From: a virus
IMG/VR virus record: IMGVR_UViG_3300047554_000495
Coordinates: 1-40,778 of that record
Direction: 5' to 3' (one strand)
DNA length: 40,778 nt
Positions 32,401 to 39,800 of this stretch are shown in pieces (the first letter of the stretch is position 1; each line of letters begins with the position of its first letter). The notes under the pieces are model-generated. The model had not been told where the DNA came from and ran no database searches. It worked only from the letters and a program-made list of their open reading frames with translations. Position numbers and translations under genes: made by a program.

Positions 32401-32552
32401 GTGTGGCTCAGACTTCAATCCCACTCCAAGGCTATGGGTGTGACTACCAGTTTCACGTATCCTCTGTGGGTGCAGAACCGTTCAAACTCACTGGCTACGA
32501 GTTTGATGTTAAAGCACAGTCAAGTAAACGTTACGTACGAGGTGACAACTAA
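29445..32552 (+). CDS. Tail tubular protein B (gp12-like nozzle)
   Basis: A protein of 1035 residues. The N-terminus (PFKGLDLSNGAKSVDGGRSP, LHNCDIADDGSVVRRGG) matches the start of podoviral nozzle proteins, where a short segment binds near the gp11-like ring and a beta propeller follows. The body is beta-rich throughout (SDQLSFSAV-like strands; DITALQVWQNNLFVFTRSEV; YAVTAGEAF). It is larger than T7 gp12 (794), with an extended Tyr/Pro-rich C-terminal part. TAATG overlaps at both ends indicate coupled translation with its neighbours. Confidence 0.88.
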   Translation: MAEQLQGPFLGPFKGLDLSNGAKSVDGGRSPVLHNCDIADDGSVVRRGGTVLVSAKSSAGLPSPTTSLITHLGTEFSVSVSGLSLVIQSWKHAQTSTYTRPAVPNVIFTKANVFRTAPTYLNFTVVRDRSTRLLIFTGNHPVIQISFDEVRSMMQFDGVDTYTATTASNDFTDNTWIDPDVANYQFRDESFLPLSDLSRKPTSQTFTPARSFTLNSIAGAPGLRPCVVTHVTWQWWAEADMWYGRDLVQTKSRTNVTAADQTIAVPPELTTDADPRYNSSQHHQLLLRNSPTDANNTLGLPISNPTTVNEWGMSSGSRYVAAAGNRLTPTDDFVTFGTTETLGTISTLWFVAVRAIRLNNGTGITPLKLGVYFNQVPGSKSFTVPHLPGAQNINLWNLIVSGGVTTLTIQANSGPADFAQYFSANIGNLALPYESDVILVNWDVQWVGSGAFPRWFAQINNVSPGVTYAGDGCFIPVPGIGRSSNYYTGQFHTNGVVFANRLALVNPPGSADQLSFSAVGDTFGLGTAFTYFQVTDALEGLATDPFTASPVTSGVTDITALQVWQNNLFVFTRSEVYAVTAGEAFSSTSYGTERISTYGCYNQNCVTLTNLSIVYLNELGVFDLLTKANTTEYGTFERSSEVRSLFTDARIRDYEDEHWLAYDEQTNKLYVGLRIALSPDTTSIPPTATKLCVLDLYWNAWSTWSTAGSNVYQRPFAVNTHMLMWIERMLVSLDFPDHLDFIQSMGGTFLTPPLEESLTYLANYTFQPATNPVTPGLQCYSPVTADSTTTWLPPADLYTVQSRNDVLDIPSLTPIVGRVWPRNSLIDDPVYGSEVPASLQPAWGMCFTAWVRLRSVVYDNVLSYARAVNLLKTPTYYTPVQDPVWAPFNQHYGGVPYISQYSSPVFNFASLGRLKRMSKLHVLWGVRNQAAFNQAYYQTPGMQQRDAAFVTVSANYADYETEQLTTFLMRSPDDTLQNQDRQSRVGVAQTSIPLQGYGCDYQFHVSSVGAEPFKLTGYEFDVKAQSSKRYVRGDN

Positions 32553-33682
32553 TGGGAGCTGTATCAGCCGGATTAGGCGTGGTCAGCGGTATTGCTGGCA
32601 TGAACGCCAAGAACAAAGAAGCAGCAGCGCAAGCACAGGCTGCGGCTGACCAACGCTACCAAGCGCAAGCAAGTGCGTGGGCTCAACAACGTACACTGTC
32701 CATCCAAGCTGACACTGCTGCTAAACAGCACAGCATGAGTGTACTGCAAGCGTTGTCAGACTACTCTATGCGTGAGACTGGTCTAAAAGCCCAGCGCATC
32801 AGTTCTGACTTCGCTGCTATGCAGACCAACTACGGCACAGACAAAGCAGCTATCGAACAGCAGACAGCCCTGGCTAATCAGGTGGGTGAGCTGAACGCCG
32901 CTGAGTCCCAGGTGCTGAACCAGCAGCAACAGCAGCTCGGTGCTGCTGACCTCAAAGATGCGCAGGTCAACGCACAAATACGTCAAGCACTGGCTCAAGC
33001 AGGTCAGCAAGCCAGTCAACAGCAGAAGCAAGCTGCTATGCTTGCTGCATCTAGACGCCCCACCAGCAGCAGTGACGCTACAGCTACACAGGGTGATACG
33101 CGTAGACTGATTGTAGAGGGGTTGACTAGCTTACTTGAGATGAGCCAAGAGCAAGCGCTGGCTGAAGTGCAGAACATGAACGAGTCTGACATGGCTGACA
33201 TCAGTGCAGCACTGGGGCTCAACAACGTGGACTTCGGTCGTGACACCAACGCAGTCAACCAGCAGGTCACAGCAGAGCAGCAAGCATTCTCACGCGCTGA
33301 TACAGCTAGGACACGCAACAACCAGCAAGCCGCTATCGACGCAGCACAGCTAAATGAGCTAACCAACTATGCGCTCTCAAGTCAGTCTAACCAACAGACA
33401 TTCGACGCTAACCGCGCCATCAACACTGTACAGCAGCAAGCTGGTGGTGCTATGGCATCCAACGTTGACGCTAGCCTCAAGCGCGCGCAGGATGCACCAC
33501 GTGGTGCTGGGTTCCTAGACTACGTGAACCTCGGTGCTAACGCATTCAACTCATTCAGCCCGTACTTTGGCACACGTCAGACTACACCCACCACCAACAA
33601 CAGTATGAGCGTCACTGGTGGTATACCGCTACGTGTGATTCAACCCACCTACAGTGGCTTCGTCCCAGGGAATAACGCCTAA
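32552..33682 (+). CDS. Internal virion protein, Ala/Gln coiled coil (gp14-like position)
   Basis: A protein of 376 residues, strongly Ala- and Gln-rich. A short Gly/Ala hydrophobic N-terminus (GAVSAGLGVVSGIAG) resembles the membrane-active start of T7 gp14. Long coiled coils follow (NQVGELNAAESQVLNQQQQQ; NAQIRQALAQAGQQASQQQK). The C-terminal 60 residues are Gly/Asn/Pro-rich. By order (gp12-like, then this, then the lysozyme-type core protein) it matches gp14, which is ejected into the outer membrane during infection. Confidence 0.75.
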   Translation: MGAVSAGLGVVSGIAGMNAKNKEAAAQAQAAADQRYQAQASAWAQQRTLSIQADTAAKQHSMSVLQALSDYSMRETGLKAQRISSDFAAMQTNYGTDKAAIEQQTALANQVGELNAAESQVLNQQQQQLGAADLKDAQVNAQIRQALAQAGQQASQQQKQAAMLAASRRPTSSSDATATQGDTRRLIVEGLTSLLEMSQEQALAEVQNMNESDMADISAALGLNNVDFGRDTNAVNQQVTAEQQAFSRADTARTRNNQQAAIDAAQLNELTNYALSSQSNQQTFDANRAINTVQQQAGGAMASNVDASLKRAQDAPRGAGFLDYVNLGANAFNSFSPYFGTRQTTPTTNNSMSVTGGIPLRVIQPTYSGFVPGNNA

Positions 33683-36600
33683 TGCTAACACCAATCGGGT
33701 TTGATGGACCCCCACCAATCAAAGCGCTTATCGTAGCGCCTGACAACATGCCTAAGCTGGACACCACTGGGTTGTCTATCTTACAACAGACGCAGGAATC
33801 TACCCAGCAGATGTTCAGGCTGCACTCCTCTAACCTCGAAGCACAGGCACAGGCTGGTGCACAGCTAGCCCGCAGCACCGAAGCTAATGCACAGCAGATT
33901 GCACAAGCCTCAACCTATGCTGCACGTGCCTCCGCTGACAGTGCACGTAACACAGCACAGCAGTTTCAACAACTCTCAGCCACAGCAGCACAGATAGGCG
34001 AGACACAGGAACGCCGTCGTCAGGAGCAGCTTCGTGCTCTCCTGGCTGCACAGAAGGAACAACGAGACCGCAACGCTGCTGAACTCATCCCCCAGCTAGA
34101 GAAGGCTAAGTCAGATTTCCTAGCAGCAGACGGTTTCCGCACACAAGGACCTGATGCGTACCGTGACATCATCTCAGGTCTCATTGCTGGTAAGGACATC
34201 GACGCAGACAAGGCTGCTGAACTGGGTGGGCGGTACCTACCCGAGGCGTACCAGCAGCAACAGGCTATCATCAAAGACCAGATGGAAGGGGCTAAAGACC
34301 TCAAGAAGCAGCAGCTCCGTGTACAGAAGCAAGGTGTCATCATCAAGCTCAGCAGTGCCATGGGTGCTCTAGCTGCTATGGAGACAGCAGACCCCACACA
34401 GATTCAGCAGCAAGCCAGTGTCATACAGGACCAGATTAAAGAAATATACCAACTGCCGGGCCTCACTGAGCTTGAGAAAGCCGAGACAGTCGCTGACACT
34501 CTTGAAGTGTTCCAGAAGACGTACGGCGATGTGGTGTTCGAGAAGGCTGAGCTGCAAAGCATAGCTGCACGTAACCGCACCTACATTGCTGAGAGCAACA
34601 CGTATCGTACAGCTACGCTGGCTGGGGACATGTCTGAGGGTCAAGCTAACGACATCCTCCGTCAACGTGCAACTGACCTGGGTATCAACTTCACCCCAGT
34701 TGATGCTAACCGTGACATGCGTTCTGCTGCTACCACACTAGGGTACCACCGACAGTTCGAGAAAGCACGTGCTGAGGACATAGCAGAACAGAAAGCTGCC
34801 CTGCCTAGCTCTGCTGAAACTATCTCAGCCATTGCTATTGCTGGTACACTCTCACCTACTGTACGTGCCGAGCTGGAAGCAGCCAAGGACCTCGACCCAG
34901 CCGCTAAGGAAGGGCTACGGTACATCAAAGAGTTTGAGAAGTTCAAGACTGGCACTGTCCCTGCATACAGAGCACGTGTTGAGACTACAGCTAATGCCAT
35001 CCAGGCACAGCAAGACAGCTACCTACGCTGGTTAGCTAAAGCATCCTCTGCTGAGGGGGCAGAAGCTGAGCAATCCGTCATGGAAGTGCTGCGCTCTCGT
35101 GGGTTGGGTATGATACCCGTAGTTGACGGTCGTGTTAAACTCACACCCGAGATGCGTCAGGCTGCACAACAGGCCATGGAAAACGCTGTGGCAGGTGAGC
35201 GTAACAAGCTCAAAGTGTACACAGATGCCTACAACCTACAAGTCAGCAAGTTTGAGCAGATGGGTCTACACCTCGACCCGCGTAAGTCACAAGCTCGACA
35301 GAAAGAGCTAGAGACTGTGATGAAAGAACGCGCAGCCCAGCTCAAGCAGATTGAAGCCACACGTCCACTCACCAGTACAGCTTACCCACCAGGTGCTAAC
35401 CCAAATTTTAACGGTGGCGCGTCAGCTCCGGCTAGACCACTGGCGCGTCGTCAGTACATGGGTGCAATGATTACCCTACCGTTCCGTGCTGAGGATGTGG
35501 GTAAAGTGGCATACGACCCCGGACGTGGTGAAAACATGCATTACGGTGCACCCCGTGATGGTGGTAGACGTGCACACCAAGGCACAGACTTTGCCGTACC
35601 AAAAGGCACCCACGCAGTCTCTATGGTATACGGTACCGTAACACGTAGCGAGTACATGGATGGGTACGGCAACGGTGTGGAGATTAAGGGTGACGATGGT
35701 CAGACGTACTTCTATGCACACGGCTCAGCCCGTAGCGTCAAAGTAGGTGAGCGTGTAGCACCAGGGCAAACAGTTATGCTCACCGGTGACACAGGCACAC
35801 CTGGTTCATTTCACCTACACTTTGAGGTGGGTGCTAAAGGTCAGACGGTAGACCCCATCCCGTACTTAGCGTCTAAGCAGTTTGGTGGACCCCCTAAGCA
35901 ACCCCGTACTGCTGGTGGGGCTGTCACAGTCAACGGAGCTACACCTAAAGGTATACACATTGGCAACGGACAGTACCTTGATACAACAACCAACCGCATC
36001 ACAAAGCATAAACCTGGTAGCTTGAGTGTAGGGATGCCTGTAGCTTACACCCCTGCCTCACCCCTACGCCCATCTCTCGCACCACGTACAGCCTCAGCCT
36101 ACAAGTACAACGAGACCGACACCCACGGCTACGCTAAGCTGGCAGCTAACCCACCACTAGCCACTGAACTTAACCGTCAAGCTAAGCGCTTCGGTATCCC
36201 AGGACAGTGGCTGGCTGATGTCATAGCCTACGAGTCTGCTAACACATTCTCACCCAGCGTAGACAATGGCATGGGTTATGTGGGGCTCATCCAGTTCGGT
36301 CGTGCTGTAGCACAAGACCTCGGCGTAACCCAGGAGCAGATACGCAGCATGAACCCAGTACAGCAGATGAAGTTAGTTGGGGACTACCTGGCACTACGGC
36401 TCCGTCAGTCAGGTGTTAAAGCCTACAAGGGTCCTGAGTGGCTTGTAGCTGGTATTAACCAGGGTAACGTAGGTATACAACAAGTTGACAAACACGGTGC
36501 ACGCGCTATCCTAGACCCGCAGAACCGCGATGGTGCTGGTACTACCCTACAGTACTACATGGCTAACCTGGGTAAGTTCTCAGGTCGCCAGTACGACTAC

Positions 36601-36696
36601 CTAGGCCGCAGACCCGGCCCTGTGCATACCACAGCAACTAAGGGCTGCACGATGTGTGCTGCTATGGGTGGGAACATTGCACCTCACCGTAACTAG
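33682..36696 (+). CDS. Ejected internal protein with M23 peptidase and SLT transglycosylase domains
   Basis: A protein of 1004 residues. Residues 1-560 are helical and coiled coil. An M23 (LytM) endopeptidase domain follows at about 600-740: His632 and Asp636 in HQGTD, then His711 and His713 in HLHFE, the full zinc-ligand and catalytic pattern. A lytic transglycosylase-like domain lies at about 830-970: Glu851 in IAYESANTFSPSV, then MGYVGLIQFG and WLVAGINQGNVG. A Cys-containing tail (GCTMCAAMGG) ends it. It would open peptidoglycan at both peptide and glycan bonds during DNA entry; T7 gp16 has only the transglycosylase. The start overlaps the upstream stop (TAATG). Confidence 0.85.
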   Translation: MLTPIGFDGPPPIKALIVAPDNMPKLDTTGLSILQQTQESTQQMFRLHSSNLEAQAQAGAQLARSTEANAQQIAQASTYAARASADSARNTAQQFQQLSATAAQIGETQERRRQEQLRALLAAQKEQRDRNAAELIPQLEKAKSDFLAADGFRTQGPDAYRDIISGLIAGKDIDADKAAELGGRYLPEAYQQQQAIIKDQMEGAKDLKKQQLRVQKQGVIIKLSSAMGALAAMETADPTQIQQQASVIQDQIKEIYQLPGLTELEKAETVADTLEVFQKTYGDVVFEKAELQSIAARNRTYIAESNTYRTATLAGDMSEGQANDILRQRATDLGINFTPVDANRDMRSAATTLGYHRQFEKARAEDIAEQKAALPSSAETISAIAIAGTLSPTVRAELEAAKDLDPAAKEGLRYIKEFEKFKTGTVPAYRARVETTANAIQAQQDSYLRWLAKASSAEGAEAEQSVMEVLRSRGLGMIPVVDGRVKLTPEMRQAAQQAMENAVAGERNKLKVYTDAYNLQVSKFEQMGLHLDPRKSQARQKELETVMKERAAQLKQIEATRPLTSTAYPPGANPNFNGGASAPARPLARRQYMGAMITLPFRAEDVGKVAYDPGRGENMHYGAPRDGGRRAHQGTDFAVPKGTHAVSMVYGTVTRSEYMDGYGNGVEIKGDDGQTYFYAHGSARSVKVGERVAPGQTVMLTGDTGTPGSFHLHFEVGAKGQTVDPIPYLASKQFGGPPKQPRTAGGAVTVNGATPKGIHIGNGQYLDTTTNRITKHKPGSLSVGMPVAYTPASPLRPSLAPRTASAYKYNETDTHGYAKLAANPPLATELNRQAKRFGIPGQWLADVIAYESANTFSPSVDNGMGYVGLIQFGRAVAQDLGVTQEQIRSMNPVQQMKLVGDYLALRLRQSGVKAYKGPEWLVAGINQGNVGIQQVDKHGARAILDPQNRDGAGTTLQYYMANLGKFSGRQYDYLGRRPGPVHTTATKGCTMCAAMGGNIAPHRN

Positions 36697-36878
36697 CTGT
36701 ACTACTCAATGTACTACCGCGATCACCAAGCCCTACAAGGTGCCTCTACCCCCTGGCTGGTAGTTAGTACCTAACTGGACCTAGAGGCCCCTTCCTGGGC
36801 CTGCTAGAGGCCTCTGAGGCTACGTTCGATCAACCTAACCACGGCTAACCCACACAACGAGAGCGATCAGTATAGTAT
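36697..36878 (+). other. Intergenic region with GC-rich stem-loops
   Basis: A 182-base gap, the longest inside the structural operon. AGGCCC (36785-36790) pairs with GGGCCT (36797-36802), and the palindrome AGAGGCCTCT follows directly (36806-36815). CTAGAGG words flank the stems, as in the gap at 14.25 kb. A TATAGT lies 2 bases before the next ATG, but there is no -35. The hairpins may partially terminate or process the transcript. No gene is visible. Confidence 0.45.
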
Positions 36879-39800
36879 ATGAGTACTAACCTTATAGGCG
36901 ATACCAACGACAAGCGGGCAGCAGCACAGCGCCCACAACTACCCCAGCTACAGGCTAACTTTACAGCACCTGCTGACGCCCCACCACTAGAAGTTCCTGC
37001 TGTACTACCCCCGGTACAGCCACCACGCGCAGCTGACCAACCCTCTGTGGACCCTGCTGTTGCATTTGACCCGTTTGCACCCGTAGATGTGAGTGGGCTA
37101 CAGAGTGGTACACTCCCACTGGTGCCCACAGCAGGGCAGACCCCACTACAATTGCAAGAACAGATTGTAGCACCGCTCGAAAAAGCAGGCATTGCAGACC
37201 TACAGCAGTCTGAAGCAGCTCGTCTGGATGAGTCAGCCCAGCAACAAGACATCAGCATACTGAACTACAGTCCGCCTGACATCGAGGGGATGGTCAACGC
37301 AGGTAATGAGCGTATCAACAGCCTCATCCAACAGTTAGACCTGCAAGACAGGCAGCGCAAGGCAGAGGCACAGGATAAGTATAAGGGTGTGTCGCTAGCT
37401 GATGCCATGATGCAACTCGACAAAGAGCCAGAGCAAGGTACCTTACAACGTGTGTTCAAGCAAGTAGGTGACTACTTTGGTGGGGCTGTCTTTACAGACC
37501 CCCGTGACGGCAGGCAGTATACCACACCGTACGTGGCACTGACACAACGGGAGCTGGGGCTACCTGTGACCCAGAAAGATGGCCCGCCTAACATTGCTGG
37601 TGGGTTGCTGTACGGCCTCAACGCCATTAGTGCAGCCCCCATAGCCTTTGCTAAGGACATGCTCGACCAGGTTAACCGTACTGTGCACGATGTCACGCAG
37701 ATGATGCCGTGGCTCAAGGGTACACAGGACGCTGCTACACGCTGGATGCAACGCAATGCCCCAGCCCTGGCAGCTCAGGCACTCAAGAAGCGTGACGAAA
37801 GTCTCGCACGTACAGCACCAGGTGGTACATCTAACATGATGACCATGCTACGTGGTGGGAACTACAGTCTTACCGACGAGATGAGCACCGGCTCTATTGG
37901 TAAGATCCCAGGCACTAAGATAGACGTAGACCCTGGCAGCTTGGTGGGGTTTGCTGCTGACGTAGCCACCGGGGAGCTGGTGGAGCGTGGTATCTCAGCC
38001 ATCGTTAAGCAAGGTACCCCAGCTCTAGCTCGTACGGCTGTACGTGGGGTGACGCTACCCACTCTCAGCAGCCGTGCGGCACGTCGTACCAGACCAGCAG
38101 CAAGGCCCCCTACACCACCTGTACAACGAGTTGCACCCGAGGTTAAAGCAGCCACCATCCCAGACTACCGCGCTGTGGTGGTACGACCTGCTGGCCGGGG
38201 TACAGGCAAGGCTGTGGTACCTACCAACCCAGACAGACCTGTGGTGGTGCAGACCATCCAAGCTGTGCCTGACCCTGTAGGACCCACCAGAGCCTACCGC
38301 TCAGTACCTACACCTAAGTACAACCAACCTAAACCTACAGGCCCTGGTGGGCAGTTTGAGCTGCCCCTGACTGGGGTAGTGCAGATGCCTACAGTGTCTA
38401 GCCTACTCGATGACGCGCCTGTACGTGCTGTTGCTGTGGATGCACAGCAGCTTACCTTACCTGGTGTGCTACCTGAGCGTCAGCAGTTCGGTATGCTGGG
38501 TGTGGAGTTTCACCCCGACAACACCGTGGTGTTCAAAGGGTTAGACGACATGTTTGAGGATGGGGACGTTATTGCTGCGCGGTCGTTCTTCAAGGACCTG
38601 GCTGAGCAGGGTCAGACCCCACTGGTGAAGCTTACTGCTGACCTCGATGAGACAGCGTGGGATAATGGGTTCATCAATGCACTGCACATGGGCTTCAAGC
38701 CTGTAGCTAACGACGGTAGTTTCGTCAACCCTAACCTCATTGAGTTTGGTTCTGACGTTACTTTGCAGCTTACACCGCCAGGGTCAGTGCGTGTTAAACG
38801 TACGAACACAGTCGAAGACGTGTTACAACGTCCAGACGGTGCACGTCCATACGAGACTGTTGAGCCGGGTAATACGCTACTGGAACGCTCAAGTACTGAA
38901 GTACCTAGTCTTACAGCTCGTGAATTGTACGACAAGGCTGAGACAGCACGTCCGTATGAAACTGTTGAGCCGGGTGATACGCTGGTAGAGAGCAGTGTAC
39001 CAGTTAGACGCACAGATGACGTACCCAGCCCAGCAGTACGTGACGATAATGCACGACCATACGAGACTGTTGAACTAGGCGATACGCTGGTAGAGCGTGA
39101 AGTACCTGGTACATCATCTGCACTAGTTAGACGTACAGATAGCTTGGTGGGGAACGTACCTAGCCCAGCAGCGCGTGAGCTGTACGACACCATCGAGACT
39201 GCACGGCACGTATACGCGGACCCTTATATTCGCAGGGACGACGTATCATTACGCACCATGGTAGGCAGTCTAGAGGATATTGCTGAGCGTGACGAAGGTG
39301 ATGCACTTACGCATTTCCGTCTACTGCGTGACGCCGGTAATCGTGTTAACGGACTGTACGGTACTAGGTCCAGGATGTTCGGTGACGTAGAGCTGCAAGT
39401 ATCGCATGTAAGTGGTGATACTTACGAAGTTGGATTTGCTGTGGGTGGTGCTACTACACGTCTTGAAGGTCGTGCGAATCCTGTAAAAGACATAGGCGAT
39501 ATGAGTAAGTACATCATTGACTTACACAAAGCTAATCCAGAAGTTCGTCTAGTTGCCAGCATTGCTGCCAGCACAGATGCTGAATGGGCTATGAAGTTTC
39601 GCATGTATAAACGTGCAGGCTTTGTACCTGTTGATGAGATGGGTGGGTTATTCACAGAAAACGTCCCACCAGGTACCTACATACGCCTTGCATTCGATCC
39701 TATGAGTATCGAAGCTGGTGTGCTAGCACGTCGTCTAGCTAGTACAGAGACTAGCATTGTGCGACCCGGTGCTGACCCCGACTTTGTGGAGCTAGCAGCA

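Noticed and set aside
36845-37258. Minus-strand frame of 137 codons
   Set aside because: A Cys/Ser/Gly-rich shadow of the Ala/Gln/Pro-rich start of the giant virion protein.
38336-38380. LPxTG-like sorting motif (LPLTG)
   Set aside because: Internal, with no hydrophobic segment or positive tail; a chance match in a Pro-rich linker.
38841-39090. LysM peptidoglycan-binding domains
   Set aside because: YETVEPGDTL matches the first LysM strand, but the following SIAxxY...N/helix pattern is absent in all three units.
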